From Anthostomella pinea (taxonomy: Eukaryota > Ascomycota > Sordariomycetes > Xylariales > Xylariaceae), in contig CAUWAG010000020.1 of the NCBI GenBank assembly GCA_963556695.1, forward strand, positions 5,704,001-5,768,000: a stretch of 64,000 nucleotides of DNA, written 5' to 3'. Position numbers and translations under genes: made by a program. Position 1 is the first letter of the stretch. Every line of letters begins with the position of its first letter. Positions 1 to 11,179 of this stretch are shown in pieces. Below the pieces are notes generated by a model. It was not told where the DNA came from and ran no database searches. It was given only the letters and a program-made list of their open reading frames with translations.

Positions 1-30
1 GGGATTAATACGACCTTAACTATAAGTATA

Positions 31-280
31 TGTCTTTTGGTAGCTTTTCCAGATGCTGACAAATTACAAGTCTTGTTGTAATCTATCAGTGGTCTGGGTG
101 GTGCTTGATTAAAAGGTCGGATGGAAAGGATTCCATCCGAGATGTATCTAAATACCTAAATTACAGTGGTGAGGTACCTGGGGCAACAAAGGGTTGCCAG
201 GCAGCCTTTATCAGGTAACCTCCAACATATCTGGTGGGGTTACCAGAATACTCCATATGGGTCCATGCACTGGATCCACA
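31..280. mobile_element. Solo LTR, family 1, copy 1
   Basis: A 250-bp element starts with TG and ends with CA, and is flanked by an exact 6-bp direct repeat AGTATA (25-30 and 281-286). A second copy of identical length lies at 13616-13865 and differs at only six positions. No internal retrotransposon sequence (gag, protease, RT) is visible next to it, so it reads as a solo LTR left by recombination. The superfamily cannot be assigned from the LTR alone. Confidence 0.65.
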
Positions 281-670
281 AGTATAGCGGTATTATACGG
301 GTTATGGTAATAATACCGGTATAGTAAAGCACTATGCGTATTAATCGGAGCCCCTAACCTACACGTGCGCGCCGTTGACGCTGCTACCACAACCCACAAC
401 CACGGGCATAGCGCGTAAAGTGACAGCCACAGCGGCTGAGCGGCGCGCCGGGTCGCGTCACTCAGGGGTCTTCGGGGAATTATGCAGCGACTTCCTTGAG
501 AAAACAATGGACTCGTTACAGCACGATATTCCTCCCCGTCGCATATCGCCCAACGGACATCCATCCCCCGTTGCAGCCCACATTGATGCGCAACGACTCA
601 CTCTTTCGACCATGTTGACTTGAGCTGTGCCTCAGTTCATCTCCTTCTTTCAGCAGGGACTTTGTACAAT
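281..670. other. Upstream region of ORC4
   Basis: About 390 bp between the solo LTR and the ORC4 start. It holds short AT-rich palindromic stretches around 290-330 and the presumed promoter and 5' leader of ORC4. No gene is seen. Confidence 0.4.
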
Positions 671-3366
671 ATGGCTCCCAGCCAAATCACCAGCTCGGGC
701 CAGCGCAAGCGCACTCGATCCCAAGGTGAGCTGGACTCGTCACCCGCGCCTACCCCCGACATAGCTGCCGCAGTCAAGCGCCGCCGCCTAAACAGTGTCG
801 CGAACTCGTCGCCGTCGACCCCGAAGGGTTTCTCTGCAATCACTTCGGCAATTGGCGGTGTCTTTGAGCGAATTGGTCGACGCGCAAGTGCCAAAACCGC
901 CACAGCTGCCGACAAGCCGAAGCCTGGAGAAGAGTCTGTGTACGATGTTAGTAGCGGGGAAGAGGCGACACAGAAGCTGCAGAGCCTCCCGATAAAACAC
1001 AAGAAGCTGGGCATCACGCCGCCCCCGAAGAACACCAAGAAGTCCACCCCGAATACGAGCGTATACGATGTGCCTGATTCCGGTGACGAACTTGAGCTGC
1101 CCCAGAAGATCAATGGAGCCAATGGGGCCAAAGGAGACGATCAGACGACGCCCTCGAAACGCACTGTGGCAAACCGAGGCTCAAAGACGCCTTCGCGACA
1201 GCAGGGCTCGCCTGAAGCGACCCAGGGGGTTGTGGCTACGAAGGAGGAAGTAACACCACGCAGGAGAGGAAGGCCTCCAAAGAATCAGACGAAAGCAGCT
1301 GTACCACCTGCCAGCTCGGGGCCAGCAATCAAAGCTCGATACCGTGGTAAACCGGTCCAGATCCAACCTTCGCCTCGCACAGAGGTCCCCGCGTTGAAGG
1401 GAATATTGACGCCGCAAAAGAAGAAACTTGGTCGCCCGCGCAAAAGTGTCGCCTTCGACCAAGAGAACGAGAAAGACACCGACGAGGTTTTCTTCGAGGA
1501 TCTACCGTCAAAGTCTTCAGCGCCCGCAGCCAAGAAGACGGCCTCCTTAGACGTGGTTGAAGAGGTAGCTGCCTCTGACAGTGAAGAGAGCGAAGAGGAT
1601 GGCGAAGACAGCGAAGATGACGAAGTCTGTGCCATATGTACCAAACCGGACTCGCAACCACCTAACCAAATCATATTCTGTGAGAACTGCGACATGGCAG
1701 TGCATCAAAAGTGCTACAATGTGCCTGTGATCCCTGAGGGCGATTGGATCTGCCGGAATTGCTCGCAGGAGGATGTACTACCTGAAACACAGGCAACTCC
1801 CAAGAAGCAAACCGTTGTGAAGAAGCTGACCGACACCCCCACTCCCAACATTCCGAACTTTGAGAAGCATCTGCAAAGCATGCAACGTGTTTTGCTTGAC
1901 CGCTGTTCTGGTAATCGTCGCATCAGGCTTCGTGGTCAGGATGAGGCCTACGACAAGGCCTACCAACTCGTTGAACAGACGGTCACCGGTGGAGAGGGCA
2001 ATTCCATGATGGTCATTGGTGCGAGAGGCTGTGGAAAGACTACTGTAGGTCTCGCCTGATTTTCGTCTCAAAAAGCACTATGGCTAACTCATCCATAGTT
2101 GGTCGACGACATGGTATCAAATCTCAAGAGTGAACATCTCGGGGAGTTCCACATCGTGCGCCTCAACGGTTTCATACACACTGATGACAAGTTGGCCCTC
2201 AAAGAGATCTGGAGGCAACTAGGGAAGGAGATGGATATCGAGGATGACCTCGTCAACAAGGTAAGAGTCTATCATCCGATCATGGAAATGGTGACTAATG
2301 CGAACAGACCAACAATTATGCCGACACGATGGCTTCTCTACTGGCTCTTCTATCCCATCCCGCCGAGATCACAGGCACAGAGGAAGGCGTTACCTCCAAG
2401 GCTGTCATATTTGTAATCGACGAAATCGACTTGTTTGCGACGCACGCTCGCCAGACACTTCTGTATAACCTGTTTGACATTGCCCAGGCGAAAAAAGCAC
2501 CCATCGCTGTCCTTGGCCTTACTACCCGGATCGAAGTGGTGGAGAGCCTGGAGAAGAGGGTCAAGAGTCGTTTCAGTCATCGATATGTGTACATGTCTCT
2601 CCCCAAGACATTGCCAGCATACTGGGATGTTTGCAAGCAAGGGCTGTCTGTCGACGAGGAAGACCTCAAGGCAGAAGGCCTCGACACAAGTCTCAAAGGG
2701 CTCGAAGAGTTCCGGGACTATTGGGAACAGAAGATTGAAGTCCGTGCATCTCCTCCGGCTGCTGATATGAGTATCACTGACATGTTGCAGGCCCTTCGGA
2801 AGACGTCAGAGTTTGAGGACCACTTGGAATATCACTACTATACGACAAAGTTGGTATCGGCATTCCTCACCTCTTGCATACTGCCCCTCTCGGCCCTTTC
2901 GGTTTCGTCGCTCGATTTGACGATAGCCTCGGCTCCAAGTGGACCCGTTTCGCTCGAGCCATCTGATCCGAAATGGCAGCTTCTCACAGCACTATCGGAT
3001 TTGGAGCTGTCGTTGCTCATCTCGGCAGCCCGTCTCGACATCATAGCCCACACCGACACGGTCAACTTTGCGATGGCCTATGATGAGTATAGCTCTCAGA
3101 TGGGCAAGCAAAGGCTGCAGTCGGCTACTTCTGGCATGCTAGCTATGGGTGCTGGCGCGAGGGTATGGAGCCGAAGCGTCGCAGCAGTAGCCTGGGAGCG
3201 GTTGGTGTCTCTTGGTCTCCTCATCCCGGCTGGTATTGGAGGCAGGTCGAATGCGGCCCATGGTGGTCTGGAGGGGAAGATGTGGAAGCTCGATGTTGCG
3301 CTGGAAGAGATCCCCACGGCTGTCGCACTGCCGGGATTCCTCGCCAAGTGGTGCAGCCAGATATAG
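671..3366 (+). CDS. orc4: Origin recognition complex subunit 4 with AT-hooks and PHD finger
   Basis: Subunit of the nuclear origin recognition complex, an AAA+ ATPase-fold protein that helps load MCM helicase at replication origins. Exons are 671-2044, 2099-2260 and 2308-3366, giving about 864 residues. The ATG at 671 is preferred over an in-frame upstream start because it opens the Ser/Thr/Lys-rich tail. That tail carries two AT-hook-like cores (RRRGRPPK near residue 200, KLGRPRKS near 254). A C4HC3-type PHD finger follows at about 319-365 (CAIC, CENC, CHxKC-like and CRNC pairs). The ATPase domain shows Walker A GARGCGKT (about 450-457) split from the next helix by intron 1, and Walker B VIFVIDEID near 548. 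The C-terminal region matches the Orc4 winged-helix part. The AAA+ assignment is clear; the chromatin-reading role of the N-terminus is inferred. Confidence 0.9.
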
Positions 3367-4236
3367 ATCAGATCTGGGCGGAGTAGTCCACTGCACGGCA
3401 GATACCAACCAACCCGCCAAAAATACTGCTATGGTCTGTGTCCAAGTACTTACGCTCCCTCATTCTTTGCTATGTGTGTTTGTAAGAGGCTGCCCAGTCC
3501 AGACGGAGATGTTTCTAGCCGTTCTATTTATGGCGGGCCATGCCGCAAGCGTGACAGCCTCACGGGCTCAGCCACATGCAGGGCGCGTTGGCTGCAACGG
3601 CAGACCCGCCAACCGATGCAGTTGCCCCCCCTGACCTTCGGGTCTGTCTGCCGCTTGGCCAATCAACCGGGCTAATCCCTGCTTGATGTCATCTCCTCCG
3701 TCTGCCGCCATTCAATCCTCCTGCCTCCTGCCAGACTGCCCATCGTGGGAACTTTCGAACGAAGGAGGTTGTTTACAACTTGCCCCGCCTTGTCCCTGTT
3801 CACCAGTCTGCGACTTTTTCCCCTCAGCTATATGATGATGTACGTAAACGTCTGCGCCGACCATTCCGAATGTTGCGACTTTGTTCACTTTGCTTGCTCT
3901 GTGCCGCTTCGTTGGCTGTCTCTGCTGCGCATTTGCATGATATACTTATTATTAATTTGCGCCAACCGCTGGCTTACCATAGCTCGCCCCAGCAGGCCGC
4001 TCTAGTTTTTGTCTGACTACCTTGTTACCTATTACACGATCGAAGTTTACGAGCGCTTTGTGCTCTGCTCACCGAAACATTGTTGCTGTGTACTGGAGCT
4101 TCCCCTTCTGCTTTGCGCCTCGCAGAGCTCCCAAGCACTCTTGCCCCTCCTCCAACACCACGGCCGATCGAGCAAGCGACGAGCAAACCGACTGAACCGA
4201 CGACACACCCCCCCGGACTGCTCGACCACCGCCGCC
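3367..4236. other. Intergenic region between ORC4 and DUF7053 gene
   Basis: About 870 bp, pyrimidine-rich in its second half, holding the 3' end of ORC4 and the promoter and leader of the next gene. Short open frames here have no protein-like composition. Nothing else is seen. Confidence 0.4.
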
Positions 4237-5539
4237 ATGTCCATGTCCAAGCGCACGACATTTACCACCATCTCGCCGCTCCCGGCGGGCATCTCCCGCG
4301 CCGTCGTCGTCGACTTCCTGCACAACCACGAGGAGATGATCGACCTGAACCCGCTGGTCATCGAGCGGCACCCCATCACGCCCCCCGCGCACGCCCCCGA
4401 CGAGGAGCGCCGCTGCGTCTGGTGGAGCATGACAGACAAGATCTCGTACCTGCCGGGGGGCTTCGCCAGCGGCGACATCACCTACACCGCCGCCTTCAAC
4501 GACCTGCCGCGCGGCATCCAGACCCACGTCTACGCGCCCATGGGCACCGACATCCGCGAGCGCTGGACCCTGGGCGGTACGCTGCCTGGGGAGCAGCCGG
4601 AGCCTGTCGAGTTGGGGCTGGGGGCGCCGCGGGAGGGGCTTTACTTGCGCGAGGTAGGTCGTCGGCTACACTGATGCGAGCCTTTTTCGTCGTGTATAAG
4701 GGGTAATAGTAAGCTGACGCACGCTGGGATCCATCCATTAGGACGTCGAGCTCCGCTGCAACTTCATGATGTCCAGCTTCGTCAAGAGGACGCTCAAGAA
4801 AGCCCACGGCACCCTCGTCGACCAGCTGCTGCAGAAAGCGCGGCTCGCAACGAGCCAGGCCGACGTCGGCGCCGACAACGCGAGCAACAACCAGCGCCCG
4901 CCAGCGTCTTCGTCGTCGCGGCCCTTTGGTGGTGATGGGTCGAGTACTCATAGCGGGAGTGCAAGCGCGAACGGGAGCGGAAACGACGAGAGGAGCTACG
5001 CTGCTGCTGCGCCCTCGCAGAATGGGATTCCTCCCCCTTCGCGCCCTGGCGACGCACATGCGAGCGCGAATGCGCCTACGTCTCCCATGCCGCACCAGCA
5101 CCAGCACCAAGGTCAATACTCCGGCGCGTCCCTGTCCCAGCACGGGCAAAGGGGCTCCTCGCCCTCGTACAGCCAACACGCCCGAGCCCCGAGTTCGGCG
5201 AGTAATCACGCGGCGCCGGACTCCATGCGTCCGACGGCAACACCACCGCCGGGTGGCTCATACATGTACAACCACCACGACTCGACGCCCCCCAGTTCGG
5301 CGGGCTACCCCGTTCCGGAGCCATTGCGTGTTCGGGGTAGGCACGTGAGCGGTGGTAGTGGTAGTGGTGGTAGTAGTAGACTGGGCTCGAATGGTAATTC
5401 AACTTCGAATGGCGCGCCGCAGATACCGCCTATGACTGAGCTGGGACAGGGGCAGGGGCAGCCGACACAGGGCGGGCAGAGCTCGTTTGGACGGGATGGC
5501 TGGGGGGATGGGCGCGGTGCGCCGGTGGAGCTGGAGTAG
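4237..5539 (+). CDS. DUF7053-type protein with disordered C-terminal half
   Basis: Two exons, 4237-4653 and 4742-5539, give about 404 residues. The ATG at 4237 sits in a strong context (gccgccATGt); a second ATG two codons on is possible. Residues 1 to about 175 form the conserved fungal domain resembling DUF7053, a START/SRPBCC-like fold: KRTTFTTISPLPAG at the start, a WWSMTDKI strand and a final helix FVKRTLKKAH. The remaining 230 residues are Gly/Ser/Pro/His-rich low complexity (GSGSGGSS runs, HQHQHQ), likely disordered. There is no signal peptide or membrane segment. Lipid or small-ligand binding is suggested by the fold but not shown. The family call is from recognition of the N-terminal pattern. 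Confidence 0.75.
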
Positions 5540-7101
5540 GATGGCGGAATCTTATTTCTGGTACGAGCGTTGTGAGCGTGAGCGGCTTTAGCATCTGAAT
5601 TGTTCCGTGTGAGCTGCTGTTGGATTACCCATTTTGGCTGGCGTTTGGGGCATGCTAAGAAGGGACTCGCAGTTGTGCTTGCAAAGCGACTGGAGCGGGA
5701 AATCGGGGAGTGGGTGAGCATGAGCAGATAGAGTGTCGTGATTATACCCCCTTTGATGTTTTGTCTTTGTGGTTAGATGCATACTTTGGCTTCGAATATG
5801 AACGAACCATCTACTTGGCTGGCTGTCTACCTCCTGCTTACTTAACCCTGCGGTATGAGCGAGCGGCTTTGCTGCTCTCGAAAGATTTATCTGTGTTTTA
5901 TATGTTTGGTACATGCGCAGTGCTTAAAACCTCGACGCAAGCCGGGCTATTTCGGGGCTGCCTCCGATTTGCCATCCAAATCCTTATAAAATCTACCGTA
6001 TACCTAGGTAGGCAAATATGTTGAATAGGTTTGGATACACAATGGCATGTGTTTACACAGTAACCGGACATTGCCAGCGCCACCCAGACCCGAGGACGAA
6101 GAAACACTACGCAAAATTGAAGGAAACGGAATGCTCGACGGCCATACCTATCAAGTACCTCATCTACCTGTCTGGTCGATATGATGATGCACGGATTAGT
6201 TGCCGTTCCGACTCCCGTCGCTCGCTATCGCAGTATTATCACGAGTGGCAAGCGAGCTCAAGCATAGGTAGGTACGCAACCCAAATAGGAGCGCTGTCGA
6301 GGAGTAAAAAAAATGCGACTATAGAGACGCATAATAATTACCGGTTAACGGCGCTATCTGACTTCGAAGTCAGGTACCTCCAACCTATAGAATGACTTGC
6401 ACTTCAAGCTTGGTACGCTCAAAGCCAAACCACGATATCTTGGCGGAAGATGATGCGACTATAACATAACTTTACTTGGTGCCGGATGGCACGCTATCGC
6501 GGAAAGAGGACGCAGATGGGTTAGAGCACAAGGTCGGGTGTTCAGGGGGCCGGCATGGGTACAGAGAACCGAGCGTAGGGGCAGCACCAGTATGAGCAAG
6601 AGTACATGGCGGTAGTATGGAGAGACGTAGACCCCCTCCGATACCCTACCTACCCACTTCCCAGCTCGAGGAGCCACCAGGACCTGCAGGAGGCGTAAAT
6701 AGCCTGGACATGGTCGTACTCATCTTGCCGACAAGCAGACAGACCACCCAGTCTATCCTGGCACATCAAAGCGAGACACGAAAGTCTTTTCGGCCGCTAT
6801 GGAGTTTCTCTCACCTCTTCAGCAAGCCCAGAATACACGGCACAACCGGTGGCAAACAGCGCGGGTGTGATATGAGAGGCGTTGACTCTTGAGCAGCGTA
6901 TGTTACGAGCTTAGGGTTATTGTGATGGAGATGTCGTTGTATATACTGTAGGTGGGACTAGCATATGTGCTCACGGAATCGCTCCACTGCGACCAAAGAA
7001 GTACAATATAAAATGTCATTATAATTAGGAAATTAGAATAGCTCGGCATAAGCATGTTGCTCAGCCTTCCATCATCCGGAAGAGCCTACCTACCTAGGTA
7101 A
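5540..7101. other. Gene-free region with TACCTAGGTA palindromes
   Basis: About 1.5 kb without a supportable gene. It contains exact TACCTAGGTA palindromes at 6001-6010 and 7091-7100, the second touching the 3' end of the beta-mannosidase gene. Open frames at 5710-6395 and 6617-6892 lack family resemblance and have poor codon regularity. Confidence 0.4.
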
Positions 7102-10031
7102 TCACGTAGACAGCGTCTGGTTCCACAAGCTCTGCACAGTAACAGTGTCCACCCAAGCCCCGTCCGAAGCATCCGTCTTGACCGTATAGCCCACCTCCCT
7201 CGTCTGGTTCGGCGCCAGCCAAAAGGCGTTGCTGTCGAAGTTGAGCACCGTGCCCGGCTGGTCGTAGTCCAGATATACCCACGCCGCCACGCCAGTCGTG
7301 GCGGAGACGGTGAAATTCTTGGTGCTGTTCGAGTAGCTGAGCTGCAGACCGGGGTCCACCAGCTGGGCGTCGCGGAGCGCGGTGGGATGGAACCAGTTCT
7401 CGTGCCGGAAGGTGTGGGTTGTGTTGGTGTTGTCGTTGGGGAGAGAGCCGGTTGCGGTGACGTCCATTTTTAGGATCGCGTTCGTGCCGGCTGCCATGCC
7501 TGTTGCGAAGGTCTGTAGGACCTTGGTCGAGTTGATGGCGCCGACGGTGAAGTCGACTGAAGAGCTTGTGTTCAGACCAACGTCTAGCTCGTTGCCGGAC
7601 CAATCGTACCAGGTAAAAGTCGCCGTGCCGCTAGCTGGTTCCCAGAGGTCGGATGTGACCCACACGCTCAGGTTACCTATAGATCCATGTCAGCCATGAG
7701 CTTCAGCATCTTCGCGGGATGTACTCACCCGTTGTGATATTCCAGTAAGGGGCGATTATTACATCTGAGGCAGTAGAGTCAGCATGCTGTCAGATATTGG
7801 ACTGCCACCTGCGGACGGGCCCCCTGGGTTGTTGACTCACGCTCGTAGATGTCCTTGGCCGCATAGTGCAGCACCTTCCAGCGGCCGTCATACTCGATAC
7901 CGGCCCATGTCGGCGCTACCCAGATGTCTTCCAGCTGCCAGTACAGCGAGCCCAGTTGTCGGTTCGGCAGCCCGCTACCACGTCTGTAAAACTCAATCTC
8001 GGAGACGTAGAGGTCGGCCTGGAAGATCTGCGTGGCATGACACCAGGCAGAGAAGTTCGCCTGACTGTCCGTCTTGTTCGGGATCGGGTACCACAGCTCA
8101 ACAGCCTCTGTCATCTGCGCCTGGCCTATGTCGGGGTTCGTGGTGTTGCTGTCGCTGAGGCCGCCCTGCGGGTTGTGATGGTCTCGGAGCACGACGGTGG
8201 TGCTGTTGAAGTGCAAGTCTGTCTCGGAGATCTGGGCGCGCCAGCTCTGGATGGAAGGCATGGAGTGGTAGCCGAACTCGTTGCTGAAGCGTCCGGTCGG
8301 GAAGGCCGAGTCATTGTACAACACCGAAGGGTCATAGTTGTAAAAGTCCGTCTCACCGTATACAGAGCCTGGAGTCAGGTTGTAGTAACGTTCAACTATC
8401 GGTATCGGGTTGCTGAAGTTAAGGCTCTGCCAGCCGTTACTCGTGGAGCTGGGCGTGTAGCTGATGGACCTGCTGTTTCCAAATACGACAGGTAGCAGCG
8501 TGTGGAGGAACAATGTCTCGTACTCAGCCGTGTACCTGGGCAGCCCTTCTGGCGCAGAACGGTTGACGAGGATCAGCTCCAGGTTTTCCAACTCGTTGCC
8601 ACCAGCCCATAGCGCAAGCGAAGGATGATGGTTCACTCGGCGAACATTGTACTCCGCCTCCTCTCTCACGTTCTCCAAGAAGGAAGGGTTGACCGGGTAT
8701 AGCGCATCGCCGAATTCGAACTCAGACCACAGCAATATCCCCTTCTCATCGGCAAGGTCGTAAAGGAAGTCGGGCGAGTAAGCACCACTAGCCCATACAC
8801 GCAGCATGTTCTGATTGCCATCCACGACAGAGTTGAAGAGCTGATCCATCTTGGCCTCAGTGACACGCGGCCAGAAAGCATCCGGAGGGATAAAGTTGCT
8901 GCCCTTGGCGTAGAACTCATGGCCGTTGACTTCGAAATGCCAGTTATTACCGGGAGCGATGCCTTGTGCGAGCTGGGCTTGCGAGATTGGGAACTCGTTG
9001 AGGACGATGGTCCGGAAGCCGAGCCGCTTAGTTACCGATGCCATGGTGGTGTTTGATGCCGAGACGAGATCAATAGTCATGTAATAGAGCGTCTGCGGGC
9101 CTAGCTGGTTGGGCCACCACAAGTCCACCATGCTGGGATCCACGATGGTTGAGCCAGTGACAGTAGCGTTGGTGCAGTTGACATTGCTCATCGACCCGCT
9201 GGTGACTGTGTTGTTCTCGAGATCCTTTAGCGTATAGCTCAAGGTGAAGTCATTCGGCGCAGCTCCGAAGTAATCCAGGCTGGCATTGACAACCCACGGA
9301 GCAGTCTGATCAGGCGGTATGTTGTTCAGCTGGCCCTCCCGATAGATATCCACGATGCTGTTCCGCACATAGACCTCACTCTGAGCAAGCTGCACGACGT
9401 AGGCCGGCTTCCAAGGTCCAGCAGGCGCGAAAGCTGGCCCCCAGTCCCAACCAAAGTCGCTTTGCTCCTTCCTGATGAACCATCTGTTCGGGAACTCAAA
9501 GACCTGTTGTACACCAGTCGGCCATGTCTCCTGTCCAGGTTCGGCCGCAATGGCGTCGGCAATCTTGGGTGCACTGCCGAAGTCGATAGACAATACTGGA
9601 GCTGCTTCGGTACAAGAAGCGAGAGCAGATGAGACGTCGAACCACCATTGGCGGAACTGGTTGTCGGTGCTTGCGATCTCCTGGCCGCAGAAAGAAATGG
9701 TGGCGAAAGTGTCTAGACCGTTGAAGAGCAGCCAGGTGCTGCTTGCATTGCTGTCGAGGCCTGAGATGGGGGCCGAGGTGTAGGTCCAGTTGCTCCATGC
9801 TACCCAGCGGAGGTTGAAGTCGTTGAGCCCGTAGTATGGGTCGCCAATGACTTGGTTGGCGTAGAGGTCGAGATGAGCATGGGATGGGAGGTGAGCTGAC
9901 ACGCTGACATTCAGTGCGTCGTTGGAGAGAGTCCAGTCAGGTCCAACTAGACTGACGACGTTCTGAGAGCATACGAGAGGGAGAAGGCCTGCAGCCAAAG
10001 CCGCTGCCTTCATGCTGTGAGAGAACGTCAT
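7102..10031 (-). CDS. mndA: Secreted beta-mannosidase, glycoside hydrolase family 2
   Basis: Removes terminal beta-linked mannose from the non-reducing ends of manno-oligosaccharides, the last step of mannan breakdown outside the cell. Exons on the minus strand are 10031-7841, 7764-7729 (a 36-nt micro-exon) and 7676-7102, giving 933 residues, close to the size of characterised Aspergillus enzymes. The chosen ATG at 10031 gives a short n-region before the hydrophobic signal peptide ([14 protein letters not shown]), cut before QNVV; an upstream in-frame ATG at 10070 would push the signal inward. GH2 domains run in order: N-terminal sugar-binding jelly roll, Ig-like, TIM barrel. The acid/base Glu lies in WAGGNE (about E480) and the nucleophile in [10 protein letters not shown] (about E585). 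Many N-x-S/T sequons fit a secreted glycoprotein. Confidence 0.93.
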
Positions 10032-10447
10032 GTTTGCTGGAAGAGGACCGAGGTGAAGGAAGGACCCCAAGCTACGATTCGCAGTTGAGCTGCCTTCCTA
10101 CCTCTCCCCTTTTCTACTCATCGCCAAAGTGCTCTACTATAAGAGTCATGATGCAATGACTGCCCAGCTTACCACGTGAGGTTACAACCTGTGTGGACAC
10201 GCCATTGATGCTTCCTGACCGCCCTGGGAGGGAAGGCGGAAGAGTCATATCGACTACGCAGTCTACTGGATAGACCGACGGTAAAGGCCACACCGAGAAG
10301 CGGAGTCGCGATAGAAGAGTCGGCTTCTTCATCGTCCAGTTGCGGTGAAGTATGCAGGTGGAGAGGGAAGAGTGACGTTCGATGTGCAGTGCCGCGGCGG
10401 GGAGGCGGGGAGGCGGGGAGGCCGGCAGTCCTGCGGGGAAAGGGGGA

Positions 10448-11178
10448 TCACGTTATTGGCAGCATACAGTTCTCATCGTCAGGGAGGCCCTTGTAGATGT
10501 TTATACATTCGGTGTAGCATTCCGGATCCAGTTCTTCAACCAAAAAGGGCATCGTTTCGTTGACTTTTCCGAAAACACCACGGCAAAGGTTTTTGAACTG
10601 ACTCTTTGCGACTCCCTGGCCTTTGGTCTTCGTGAATAGCGTGAAGTATAACCTTTCTCCCTTCATGGTCCGCGGGAGTCGACCATGTACCATAGTGGAC
10701 TATGCACATGGGAGCGTCCTGCATACCCGTTACTATGGCAGCTTCAATGTCAAGGTAAGGGTGAATCTGTCTCAATTACTTATCACCAACATGACACTTC
10801 GTCTCCGGTTTGGGCAAAGGGACTGGATGGGCCCACAGGTTGATATACCGGTCGAAGAGACCAAGTATACTGCCTCCGAAGAAGCGCGAAACCAGTCGTT
10901 TCATGTACGCTTGCGCATAACAACTTCTTGTTTCCTTCTGTAAAAATGACGGCGTCCTCGCTGTGTGAAGTGGCAGAATGTCGTCAGACAAGATTCTACC
11001 CAAGACATACTGTCGGTAGTGGTCCGGATGGATCCAACTTTTCTTCAACTTTTTCAACCTTCCTTCTTCTATGGCTTGGGTGGTGAGGTCGAGAGTGGGC
11101 TTATGCGCTTCTGAAAGAGTGCGAATATTCGCTCTCCAGTGCTGTGAGGATATTAGGGACTTGAATATGTATTGTTCA
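10448..11178 (-). pseudogene. Decayed protein-coding remnant, upstream part lost at a LINE insertion
   Basis: Three successive reading-frame pieces on the minus strand look protein-like: 11178-10776 (containing LKKSWIHPDHYRQYVLGRIL and RLVSRFFGGSILGLFDRY), then 10775-10700 (LDIEAAIVTGMQDAPMCIVH), then 10693-10448 (KGERLYFTLFTKTKGQGVAK and PFLVEELDPECYTECINIYK). They follow each other in order but need frame changes, and no start codon is seen. The upstream end stops at the A-rich tail of the LINE at about 11180. I do not recognise the family. Small introns could account for some of the frame changes. Confidence 0.35.
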
Positions 11179-11179
11179 C

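Noticed and set aside
10397..10423. GGCGGGGA repeats as a regulatory or G-quadruplex site
   Set aside because: Only three short units and no gene nearby for which position would make sense.
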